Assembly: GCA_934663625.1 (NCBI GenBank)
Contig: CAKUKP010000074.1
Coordinates: 1 to 15,337, forward strand
Direction: 5' to 3'
From: an uncultured Clostridia bacterium
GTDB lineage: Bacteria > Bacillota > Clostridia > Christensenellales > Aristaeellaceae
Length of the DNA stretch: 15,337 bases
The notes beneath the pieces were generated by a model. That model did not search any database and was not told the DNA's origin. It saw only the letters and a program-made list of their open reading frames with translations. The number at the start of each line of letters is the position of its first letter. Within the stretch, counting starts at the first letter, position 1. The position numbers and the translations under genes were made by a program. Positions 1 to 6,172 of this stretch are shown here, piece after piece.

Positions 1-1
1 G

Positions 2-877
2 CCCAGCTATACGCAGCAGGAAAAGTGCAAGATCGCGAAAAACTACCTGCTGCCGAAGCAGATGGCGGCGCACGGCATGAAGAAGGGTCAGCTGAAGATT
101 ACCGAAAGGACGATCATGGAAATGATCGACGGCTATACCCGCGAATCCGGCGTGCGCAATCTGGAGCGAATCGCCGAAAAGCTGTGCCGCAAGGCGGTGC
201 TGGAACTGACCGAGAACCCGGATAAGAAATCGGTGTGCGTCAAGGCGACCGATTTGAAAACGTATCTTGGAGCGAAGCGGTATCTGCGTCAACCGACGGA
301 AAATGAACCGCGCGTGGGCGTGGTAAACGGCCTTGCGTGGACGAGCGTCGGCGGCGAGGTGATGCCGGTCGAGGCGCTCGCGATGGATGGAAAGGGTTCG
401 ATGGAGATCACCGGCAAGCTGGGCGAGGTCATGCAGGAATCGGCGAAGCTGGCGCGCAGCATCGTGCGCGTATGCGCGAAGGAGCGCGGAATACCGGCGG
501 AGTTTTTCGAAAAGCACGATCTGCACATTCATGTGCCGGAGGGCGCAGTGCCCAAGGACGGCCCCTCCGCGGGCGTGGCGCTGACCTGTGCGCTGGTGAG
601 CGCCGTTACGGGCGTGCCCGCGCGCGGCGATGTGGCGATGACCGGCGAAGTGACGCTGCACGGCATGGTGCTGCCCATCGGCGGCGTGCGCGAAAAGCTG
701 CTGGCGGCGTATCGCATGGGCATTACCCGCATTCTGCTGCCCAGAGAAAACGAAAAGGATTTGCAGGAGATCGAACAGGCGATCGTGAACCGGATGGATA
801 TCACCCTGATCGATCATGTACAGGAAGCGATTAAAATCGTGCTGGACGGCGCGAGCAACATGAGGTTGGCGATATGA
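2..877 (+). CDS. lon: ATP-dependent protease Lon, C-terminal part (5' end outside window)
   Basis: Lon is a cytoplasmic AAA+ serine protease that degrades misfolded and regulatory proteins. The frame is open from base 2, so only the last ~291 residues are present. They begin in the AAA+ C-terminal lid (YLLPKQ, then the SGVRNLER motif) and continue into the protease domain. The catalytic serine lies in PKDGPSAGVAL (codon 566-568) and the catalytic lysine in VREKLLAA (codon 695-697). They are 43 residues apart, the same spacing as the Ser-Lys dyad of E. coli Lon. The N-terminal substrate-binding domain and the Walker motifs lie upstream of the window. The stop codon overlaps the engB start (ATGA), so the two genes are translationally coupled. 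An internal ATG at 62 is not the true start, because Lon homology continues upstream of it. Confidence 0.96.
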   Translation, partial: PSYTQQEKCKIAKNYLLPKQMAAHGMKKGQLKITERTIMEMIDGYTRESGVRNLERIAEKLCRKAVLELTENPDKKSVCVKATDLKTYLGAKRYLRQPTENEPRVGVVNGLAWTSVGGEVMPVEALAMDGKGSMEITGKLGEVMQESAKLARSIVRVCAKERGIPAEFFEKHDLHIHVPEGAVPKDGPSAGVALTCALVSAVTGVPARGDVAMTGEVTLHGMVLPIGGVREKLLAAYRMGITRILLPRENEKDLQEIEQAIVNRMDITLIDHVQEAIKIVLDGASNMRLAI

Positions 878-1485
878 CCATCAAGAAAGCGAAGTTTTTG
901 CTGTCGCAGAGCAAATTTGAAGCCTTTCCCCGACAGGGACTGCCCGAAATTGCCATGGCGGGCAAATCAAACGTGGGAAAATCATCGCTGATTAATGCGC
1001 TGGGGCACAATTCCAAGCTGGCGCGCACATCATCGGAGCCGGGCAAAACCCGTTTGATCAATTATTATCTGATGAACGAGAAATTTTTGCTGGTGGATCT
1101 GCCGGGCTACGGATTTGCGCGCGCGCCCAAGGGCGAACAGGAACGCTGGGCGCAGATGATCGAAGGCTATCTTCGCGGTTCTGCGCACCTGCGCCACGTA
1201 TTCCATCTGGTGGATATCCGCCATGCACCCACGCGCGAGGATCAGATGATGACGGAATACCTGCGCCATTACGATATCCCGTTTACCGTCGTCGCGACCA
1301 AGGCGGATAAGCTCTCCCGCGCGCAGCAGAACCGGAACATTCCGTTGATCTGCCGTACGCTGGCGGTGCAGCCGTGGGAAGTGATGATCAGCTCCGCCCA
1401 GAATTCCACGGGTTTGGAAAAACTGCTGGATCGGATGGAGGAAATCATCGCGCCGCCGGCGGAAGCCGAACCGGTAACTGAATAA
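874..1485 (+). CDS. engB: Ribosome biogenesis GTP-binding protein EngB (YsxC/YihA)
   Basis: This is a TrmE-Era-EngA-EngB-Septin family GTPase needed for late assembly of the large ribosomal subunit; it is essential in B. subtilis. At 203 residues it has the usual full length. The visible GTPase motifs are G1 GKSNVGKSS from residue 30, a threonine-containing switch I (EPGKTRLINYY), G3 DLPGYG from residue 75, G4 TKADK at 142-146, and a G5-like SSA near residue 170. The ATG overlaps the lon stop codon, so it is the second gene of a lon-engB operon, an arrangement known from Bacillus and Clostridia. The C-terminal tail (APPAEAEPVTE) is short, acidic and poorly conserved. A hairpin begins about 10 bases after the stop. 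Confidence 0.96.
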   Translation: MTIKKAKFLLSQSKFEAFPRQGLPEIAMAGKSNVGKSSLINALGHNSKLARTSSEPGKTRLINYYLMNEKFLLVDLPGYGFARAPKGEQERWAQMIEGYLRGSAHLRHVFHLVDIRHAPTREDQMMTEYLRHYDIPFTVVATKADKLSRAQQNRNIPLICRTLAVQPWEVMISSAQNSTGLEKLLDRMEEIIAPPAEAEPVTE

Positions 1486-1495
1486 TCAAAAAATA

Positions 1496-1526
1496 AATGC
1501 CGCTGGTTTCATTAACCGGTGGCATT
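1496..1526 (+). terminator. Hairpin after engB, possible terminator
   Basis: The arms AATGCCGCTGG (1496-1506) and CCGGTGGCATT (1516-1526) form an unbroken 11-pair stem if two G-U wobbles are allowed, around a 9-base loop. The wobbles exist only in + strand RNA; the minus transcript would have A-C mismatches there. This suggests that the engB transcript is the functional one. The T tract after it is poor (TTGTATT), so termination efficiency is uncertain. Confidence 0.45.
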
Positions 1527-1582
1527 GTATTGCCAAAAGCGAAGTTTAAATCGAGCCCAGCGACATGTGCGGTGGACTCGCG

Positions 1583-1703
1583 GCAATTTTGCATCGGAAA
1601 ATCTTATTTTCCAGAGGAAAATTGCTACATTACAGATTTTGCGACCGGAACCAAAGGGTCAAGCAAAATCTGCAAAATTGCCTGCAATTCAAATTACAGG
1701 CAA
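1583..1703. repeat. Cluster of nested and tandem inverted repeats between convergent genes
   Basis: The non-coding stretch after engB holds several inverted repeats. GCAATTTTGC (1583-1592) and its exact reverse complement GCAAAATTGC (1672-1681) bracket 99 bases. Inside are a two-step hairpin (GCAATTTT 1583-1590 with AAAATTGC 1618-1625, enclosing GGAAAA/TTTTCC at 1596-1612) and a second hairpin (CAGATTTTGC 1633-1642 with GCAAAATCTG 1663-1672, plus inner GACC/GGTC). A third, TTGCCTG/CAGGCAA (1678-1703), follows. No convincing protein reading frame covers it. Identity is unknown: it may be a small palindromic mobile repeat, a structured RNA or a complex convergent terminator. Confidence 0.6.
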
Positions 1704-1716
1704 CAAGGGGGAGGTA

Positions 1717-1745
1717 GTGGAGGGGGAAGCAGTTTCCCCCTCCAC
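1717..1745 (-). terminator. Perfect hairpin directly after the zinc-ribbon gene
   Basis: The arms GTGGAGGGGGAA (1717-1728) and TTCCCCCTCCAC (1734-1745) are perfectly complementary over 12 pairs with a 5-base loop. The hairpin starts two bases beyond the stop codon of the minus-strand gene that ends at 1748. Its position and GC-rich stem fit a terminator for that gene. No clear U tract follows on either strand, so it may instead protect the 3' end or act as a bidirectional block. Confidence 0.5.
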
Positions 1746-1747
1746 AT

Positions 1748-3109
1748 TCAGTTGCTCGCGGTCAGATCCAGATATCTGGCGATCAGCATCGGATAATACA
1801 TGGAATTGTACATGTATCGTCCGGATACATCCGCCCACGCGGTGTAGCTGGGGCCGATGCTGGGCGTCTTGGTGCCGGATTGATTTTCCAGCACAATCAG
1901 CTGCTGCTGGCCGTCCTTGCCGACGTCCATAATCAGATAGTTTACGCCGTTCTCCTCGAACGAATCTACGATCGGGCCAACGCATTTGAAGATGCGTCCC
2001 GTCCACTGTTCGAACAGCAGGCGCAGCTGATCGTAATCCATCTTCCAAGCCTTCGCAGAATACTGCGGAAGCGAGGGGATGTAATAGACGGAGAAGCTGA
2101 TCACCGCGTCCTCGCGGCCTTCCTTCGTGGCGCGGAAGCGGACAGTGTTGTTGCCGAGCGATTTGAATTCCACGATGAACGAGAATTTGCCCGTGGTCAT
2201 ATCCACTTCCAGACTGTTTTCCAGATAATCGCTGTCTACCTCGATCATTGCGCCCGGTTCGCAGGTGCCGCTGATCACCATCGTATCGGAAGAACTCTTC
2301 TCCGAAACGGCGTTGTCCAGCTTGATTTCAATATCGTATGCCTGACGGTAGATCACGATATCCTTTCGGGTTTCCTTGTGATGGGGCGTGCGCACGATCA
2401 CCGTATAGGTGTTATCGCCGATGGGGCGCACGCTTACCTTTACGCTCAGATTGCCGCCGCGATCCACCTGCGGGGTTAAATCTTCGCCGTTGATGAATAC
2501 TTCGCTGTTCGGAACCACCTTCAATTCCAGCGGATATGCCGAAGTGACTACGTTCGGGCGATCCTTGCTGGGGCTCGTTACCTCGATGGGCGCTTCCGGT
2601 GCGTCCACGGTGTAATTTACCTCCGGCAGCTGAATGCGCGCGCCGTTTTCGCGCACCAGGATCGGCGCGAATGTGATATCGGCGTATTCATATTCGGATA
2701 CGTCCGTGCCGAACCATTCGCTGTCGGCGATTTCCATGCGCGCCACACCGCCGCAGATCGAAACGGATCGATTCAGTTCCGGCAGGAACACCATATCGCC
2801 GTCTTTGCCGTAGAAAACCACGGCGTGACCCAGCCGCCCATCGTCCTCATGATAGGTGGATATCGTGGGCGTATATTCGCCGCGCGTGTACAGGCGGGTA
2901 ATTTTGTAATCCTCCACCCATGTCGCTACCTTATAAATGCCGATCAGCAGCACGGCGGCACACAGCACCCAGCCCAGTATGACCATGGCGCGATTTGTTT
3001 TCTTTTTGCCTGCGCGGGCGGTGTTTCCGTCAACCGGCAGCGGCTGCTTACATAAATCGCAGTATTTCGCCTGATCCGCGCATTCATTTCCACAATAGGG
3101 ACATTTCAA
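1748..3109 (-). CDS. Zinc-ribbon, single-pass membrane protein of unknown function
   Basis: The protein has 453 residues from a TTG start. Residues 3-20 are a compact zinc ribbon with cysteines at 3, 6, 10, 17 and 20 (CPYC...CDLC). A basic linker (GKKKTNR) and one hydrophobic membrane segment at about 41-60 follow. The remaining ~390 residues should lie outside the membrane. They include two beta-rich, Ig-like stretches (ending near TPHHKETRKDIVIYRQ and FRATKEGREDAVISF) and a C-terminal part rich in Tyr and Trp. The topology resembles other Firmicutes proteins with a cytoplasmic N-terminal zinc ribbon and an exported domain, but no specific function can be assigned. The TTG is preferred because AAAGGAGGG precedes it by 8 bases and the zinc ribbon starts right after it. 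The frame stays open much further upstream, antisense to the desulfurase gene, but that part looks like shadow sequence. Confidence 0.85.
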   Translation of the reverse strand: MKCPYCGNECADQAKYCDLCKQPLPVDGNTARAGKKKTNRAMVILGWVLCAAVLLIGIYKVATWVEDYKITRLYTRGEYTPTISTYHEDDGRLGHAVVFYGKDGDMVFLPELNRSVSICGGVARMEIADSEWFGTDVSEYEYADITFAPILVRENGARIQLPEVNYTVDAPEAPIEVTSPSKDRPNVVTSAYPLELKVVPNSEVFINGEDLTPQVDRGGNLSVKVSVRPIGDNTYTVIVRTPHHKETRKDIVIYRQAYDIEIKLDNAVSEKSSSDTMVISGTCEPGAMIEVDSDYLENSLEVDMTTGKFSFIVEFKSLGNNTVRFRATKEGREDAVISFSVYYIPSLPQYSAKAWKMDYDQLRLLFEQWTGRIFKCVGPIVDSFEENGVNYLIMDVGKDGQQQLIVLENQSGTKTPSIGPSYTAWADVSGRYMYNSMYYPMLIARYLDLTASN

Positions 3110-3117
3110 GCTTTTAG

Positions 3118-3126
3118 CCCTCCTTT
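3118..3126 (-). promoter_or_regulatory. Ribosome binding site that fixes the TTG start of the zinc-ribbon gene
   Basis: On the minus strand AAAGGAGGG lies 8 bases before TTG (3109-3107). It is a near-perfect Shine-Dalgarno sequence. This supports the non-ATG start over any start further upstream in the long open frame. Confidence 0.8.
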
Positions 3127-3210
3127 GGTATCTATCCAATATTCGCGAATTCTCCGTCGAAATCCTGCAAAATGACGAAATGTTCGTGGTAAATTCATAT
3201 TTGCGACGTA

Positions 3211-3238
3211 TCGACAAATCATAAATCTGTGTTATAAT
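3211..3238 (+). promoter_or_regulatory. Probable sigma-A promoter for the desulfurase-thiI operon
   Basis: TCGACA (3211-3216) and a perfect TATAAT (3233-3238) are separated by 16 bases. The -10 box is preceded by TGTGT. The stretch is AT-rich compared with its surroundings and lies about 55 bases before the start codon at 3293. No other strong candidate is seen in this divergent intergenic region. Confidence 0.65.
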
Positions 3239-3242
3239 TGAC

Positions 3243-3269
3243 AATGAGGATTTGTACGAATCTTTCATT
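3243..3269 (+). other. Small hairpin in the 5' leader of the desulfurase gene
   Basis: AATGA (3243-3247) pairs with TCATT (3265-3269), and GATT with AATC inside, around a loop of about six bases. It sits just after the predicted transcription start and before the G-rich ribosome binding site at 3273-3281. It may affect mRNA stability or translation; nothing identifies it as a known riboswitch. Confidence 0.3.
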
Positions 3270-3292
3270 GATGGGGGGAAGACCACATTATT

Positions 3293-4432
3293 ATGGAAGC
3301 ATATCTGGACAACAGCGCCACAACCCGACCCTGCGATGCGGCGATCGATGCGATGACCGCCTGTATGCGGGAAGGCTTTTATAATCCGTCCTCGGTATAC
3401 GCGCCGTCCGTTCGGGAATTTCAGCACGTGCGCGCGTGCCGCGAACTGATTCTGAAAACGCTGCACGCGGGCGATCACAATCTGGTGTTTACCTCCGGCG
3501 GCACGGAGAGCAACAATCTGGCGATTCTCGGTACGGTGGCGCGGATGCGCGGAAAACAGGTGCTGGCGGTCAGCGCGGTGGAGCATCCGTCCGTGCGCGA
3601 AAGCTTTGCTTATCTCGCAGCGCAGGGGCACGATGTGCGCGTAATCGGCGTAAATCGTGCGGGCGAGCTGGATTATGCGGCGCTGGAACGGGCGCTGCAG
3701 GACGGCGCTTCGCTGGTGAGCTGTATGCAGGTGAACAATGAAACCGGCGCGCTTCTGGATATGAAAAAACTGTATCAGACCGTGAACGGGCGCGCGATCG
3801 TGCATGTCGACGGCGTGCAGGGCTTTATGCGCGTTCCGGCGGATTTGAAATACGCGGATATGTATACGCTGTCCGGCCATAAGATTCATGGGCCGAAGGG
3901 AATCGGCGCGCTGGTTTTCCGCAAAAATATTCGATTCGCGCCGCGGCAGATCGGCGGCGGGCAGGAAAACGGGCTGCGCTCCGGCACGGAAAATACGCCC
4001 GGCATCGCGGGGCTGATGGCGGCGGTGCAGGCGATGATCGATCTGGGACCCGATATGGCGGATCGGCTCATGCAGAATAAGCTGTACCTGCTCGCGCAGT
4101 TCCGCGCGGCGGTGCCTGAATTGATCGTGAACGGCCCCGATCCCGAATCGGCGGCGCCGCATATCATCAATCTGGGCTTTCCGGGCGTGCGGGGCGAGGT
4201 TATGCTGCACGCGCTGGAAGCGGAGCGGATTTACGTATCCACCGGTTCCGCCTGTTCTTCAAAGAAACTGAAGGTCAGCGCGGTGCTTACCGAAATGGGC
4301 ATTGCGCCCGCCACGGCGGAATGGGCGCTCCGGTTCAGCCTGAGCCCGCACACCACGCGGGAAGAAATCGCTTACGCCGCGCAGAAGGCGGGCGCGATCT
4401 ATGAACAGTTGAAAAAATACGCGAGGAGATAA
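3293..4432 (+). CDS. Cysteine desulfurase, NifS/IscS family (likely sulfur donor for ThiI)
   Basis: This PLP enzyme converts L-cysteine to alanine and a protein persulfide. It has 379 residues, full length for the family. It shows the N-terminal YLDNSATT motif, the cofactor region TSGGTESNN, the histidine of AVEHPSV, the PLP lysine in SGHKIHGPKG (Lys197) and the catalytic cysteine in STGSACSSKK (Cys321) on the mobile loop. Four bases separate it from thiI. In B. subtilis the dedicated desulfurase NifZ is likewise encoded next to thiI and supplies sulfur for tRNA 4-thiouridine. By context this gene is the NifZ equivalent rather than the general Fe-S enzyme, but sequence alone cannot exclude a wider role. 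The ATG is supported by the conserved N terminus; the upstream GGGGGGAAG is a weak, distant ribosome binding site. Confidence 0.93.
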   Translation: MEAYLDNSATTRPCDAAIDAMTACMREGFYNPSSVYAPSVREFQHVRACRELILKTLHAGDHNLVFTSGGTESNNLAILGTVARMRGKQVLAVSAVEHPSVRESFAYLAAQGHDVRVIGVNRAGELDYAALERALQDGASLVSCMQVNNETGALLDMKKLYQTVNGRAIVHVDGVQGFMRVPADLKYADMYTLSGHKIHGPKGIGALVFRKNIRFAPRQIGGGQENGLRSGTENTPGIAGLMAAVQAMIDLGPDMADRLMQNKLYLLAQFRAAVPELIVNGPDPESAAPHIINLGFPGVRGEVMLHALEAERIYVSTGSACSSKKLKVSAVLTEMGIAPATAEWALRFSLSPHTTREEIAYAAQKAGAIYEQLKKYARR

Positions 4433-4436
4433 ACAC

Positions 4437-5582
4437 ATGCGCAGAGTATTGCTGGTTCGCTACGGCGAAGTGTTCCTGAAGGGCGCGAACCGCCCGCATT
4501 TTCTGAAAATCCTGACCGACAATGTGAAAAAGGCGGTCAAGCCCATCGGCGGCCATGTGTGGATGTCCGATTCGCGCATCTATGTCGCTGATTGCGAGGA
4601 TATGGATGATTGCGCGCGCCGCGTTCGCAAGGTGTTCGGCGTGTATTCCGTCAGTCCCGCCGTGGAAGTGGAAAAGGATCTGGATCAGATTGGCGAACAG
4701 TGCATCGAAATGATGCGCCCGTTTTCCGGCACGTTCAAGGTGTTCGGCAAGCGCAGCGATAAAAAGTTTCCGATGAATTCGCTGGAACTGGGCGCGGAAA
4801 TCGGCGGCAGGATTCTGGATGCGAATCCGAATCTCACCGTGGATATCCATCATCCTCAGCATAAGCTGCACGTGGAAATCCGCGATATGTGCTACATCTG
4901 CTGCGAAGAAATCATGGCGGTGGGCGGTCTGCCGATGGGCACCGGCGGAAAAGCCGCGCTGCTGCTCTCCGGCGGCATCGATTCGCCCGTCGCGGGCTAT
5001 CAGCTGATGAAGCGCGGTGTGCGCTGCTGCGCCATCCATTTCCAGAGCCCGCCGTACACCGGCCCGCTGGCGAAGGATAAGGTGATGCAGCTGGCGAAGG
5101 AGCTGAGCGAGTATTGCGGCGGCATCTGCGTATATCTGGTGCCGTTTACCAGGTGCCAGCTGGAAATCCACGAAAAATGCCCCGAAGGACTGGGCACGCT
5201 GATTACGCGCCGCTTTATGATGCGCATCGCGCAGGAAATCGCGAAGCAGTATAAGGCGCAGGCACTGATCACCGGCGAAAGTCTGGGTCAGGTGGCTTCG
5301 CAGACGATGGAAGCCATCGGCTGCACGGATGCGGTGGTGGATATGCCCGTGTTCCGCCCGCTGATCGGTCTGGATAAGACCGAAATTATGGAAATCGCCC
5401 AGAAGATCGGCACCTACGATACTTCGATTCTGCCCTATGAGGATTGCTGCACCGTGTTTACGCCGCGTCATCCCGTAACGCGCCCGAAGCTGGATACCAT
5501 GCCCAAGGCGGAATCCAAACTGGATATCGAAGCGCTGGTGAAGGAAGCGGTGGAAAACACCGAAATGGAAATCGTGATGTAG
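4437..5582 (+). CDS. thiI: tRNA 4-thiouridine synthase ThiI
   Basis: ThiI adenylates uridine 8 of tRNA and inserts sulfur to give 4-thiouridine; in some bacteria it also feeds thiamine thiazole synthesis. The product has 381 residues: an N-terminal ferredoxin-like domain and THUMP domain (about 1-165), then a PP-loop ATPase domain with LLSGGIDSPVAG (Ser178-Asp182). Further family motifs are IHFQSPPYT, ITGESLGQVASQT and PYEDCCTVFTPRHP. There is no C-terminal rhodanese domain, as is typical of Gram-positive ThiI, so a partner desulfurase must hand over the persulfide. That partner is encoded immediately upstream. The ribosome binding site AGGAG lies at the end of the upstream gene, 8-9 bases before the ATG. 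A palindromic repeat begins 46 bases after the stop. Confidence 0.96.
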   Translation: MRRVLLVRYGEVFLKGANRPHFLKILTDNVKKAVKPIGGHVWMSDSRIYVADCEDMDDCARRVRKVFGVYSVSPAVEVEKDLDQIGEQCIEMMRPFSGTFKVFGKRSDKKFPMNSLELGAEIGGRILDANPNLTVDIHHPQHKLHVEIRDMCYICCEEIMAVGGLPMGTGGKAALLLSGGIDSPVAGYQLMKRGVRCCAIHFQSPPYTGPLAKDKVMQLAKELSEYCGGICVYLVPFTRCQLEIHEKCPEGLGTLITRRFMMRIAQEIAKQYKAQALITGESLGQVASQTMEAIGCTDAVVDMPVFRPLIGLDKTEIMEIAQKIGTYDTSILPYEDCCTVFTPRHPVTRPKLDTMPKAESKLDIEALVKEAVENTEMEIVM

Positions 5583-5628
5583 GCGATCGCGGATTCACCG
5601 CCAAATTATTGCGGGTTTTGTGAAATGG

Positions 5629-5761
5629 GTTTCTCTCCCTCAGTCGGCTTTGCCGACAGCTCCCTCATCAGAGGGAGCCAGGAACCGAAGCTCGTAACTC
5701 TTGCCTTCCTCTGATGAGGAAGGTGTCAAAACCGAAGGTTTTGACGGAAGGAGAGATAACG
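5629..5761 (+). repeat. Palindromic MITE-like repeat, copy 1 (short form)
   Basis: This ~133-base element has imperfect terminal inverted repeats (left TTTCTCTCCCTCAGTC, right GACGGAAGGAGAGATAAC). Between them are four hairpins: GTCGGC-TTT-GCCGAC (5643-5657), CTCCCTC-ATCA-GAGGGAG (5660-5677), CCTTCCTC-TGAT-GAGGAAGG (5704-5723) and GTCAAAACC-GAA-GGTTTTGAC (5725-5745). The second and third are near reverse complements of each other, so the whole element is roughly palindromic. Similar CTCCCTCA...GAGGGAG elements are scattered in genomes of gut Clostridia, from general familiarity rather than a search. It encodes no protein. Lying between thiI and the helicase gene, it would be transcribed with whichever operon reads through. 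Confidence 0.8.
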
Positions 5762-5795
5762 CACTCACTGAGTTTGAACAGGTTCTGCGGAAGAG

Positions 5796-6113
5796 GTTCT
5801 CTCCCTCAGCCAGCTATCGCTGACAGATCCCTCATCAGAGGGAGCCAGGAACCGAAGCTCGTAACTCTTGCCTTCCTCTGATGATACGCACCGAAGACTT
5901 TGCAAAGCAAAGTTTCGGCAGCACCGCGCTGGAATCCAAAGGATTCGCGCGGGCTGGTCGCGGGCTGCAAGCAGCGGTGCCGCGCCTCAATCTTCGATTG
6001 AGCCGTCGGCAGTCGGCTATAAGCCGACCGGCAAACCATCAGGTTTGCCGCCTTACGCGACTGCTAAAGGAAGGTGTCAGCGGCATTTGCCGCTGACGGA
6101 AGGAGAGATAACG
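5796..6113 (+). repeat. Palindromic MITE-like repeat, copy 2 (long form with internal block)
   Basis: This is the same element as the copy 35 bases upstream. Bases 5828-5884 are identical to 5661-5717 (57 bases), and the right end GGAAGGTGTCA...GACGGAAGGAGAGATAACG is also shared. The outer stems differ in sequence but still pair: CAGC-TATC-GCTG (5811-5822) on the left and GTCAGCGGCA-TT-TGCCGCTGAC (6076-6097) on the right. The element is interrupted at 5885-6068 by extra sequence. It ends about 60 bases before the helicase start codon and may lie within that gene's 5' leader. Confidence 0.8.
5885..6068 (+). other. 184-base hairpin-rich block inside repeat copy 2
   Basis: Removing this block restores the 3' arm GAGGAAGG seen intact in copy 1 (GA at 5883-5884, GGAAGG at 6069-6074). 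The block is packed with hairpins: 5891-5918 (CCGAA...TTCGG), 5926-5950 (GAATCC-AAA-GGATTC flanked by GCGC), 5964-5975 (GCTGC/GCAGC), 5986-6002 (CTCAATC-TTC-GATTGAG), 6012-6028 (GTCGGC-TATAA-GCCGAC) and 6030-6049 (GGCAAACC-ATCA-GGTTTGCC). GCAGTCG (6009-6015) and CGACTGC (6058-6064) can pair around the last two. No target duplication or transposase is seen, and no plausible coding frame. It may be a nested insertion or a longer subtype of the repeat. Confidence 0.6.
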
Positions 6114-6172
6114 TTTCCTGCGAAATTCAGCCCCAACCTGCCGCACAAACTACAAAAAGGATAACAACCATT

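Noticed and set aside
1497..1932. Short + strand open frames after engB.
   Set aside because: They cover hairpins and the antisense of the zinc-ribbon gene, without a ribosome binding site or a recognisable protein.
3243..3292. A riboswitch or T-box in front of the desulfurase-thiI operon.
   Set aside because: The leader is only about 50 bases with one small hairpin, too short for a known thiamine riboswitch or T-box.
3110..4210. Long minus-strand open frame continuing the zinc-ribbon gene upstream, antisense to the desulfurase.
   Set aside because: The zinc ribbon and a strong ribosome binding site mark the start at 3109. The upstream part is His/Arg-rich shadow sequence opposite a well conserved gene.
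4335..5471. Long minus-strand frame opposite thiI, with similar ones opposite the helicase, rnj and mltG.
   Set aside because: The real genes rarely use TTA, CTA and TCA codons, so antisense stops are scarce. The shadow proteins are rich in His, Arg and Ala with no domain pattern.
5629..6113. CRISPR array, because of repeated segments with different sequence between them.
   Set aside because: There are only two copies, each over 100 bases and internally palindromic, with no regular spacers and no cas genes.
5868..6164. Small + strand open frames across the repeat copy 2.
   Set aside because: They run through palindromic repeat DNA, lack a ribosome binding site and give low-complexity products.
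6074..6172. An earlier in-frame start for the helicase gene, adding 33 residues.
   Set aside because: It lies inside the right end of the palindromic repeat. The residues from 6173 onward start with a better placed ribosome binding site and a plausible N terminus.
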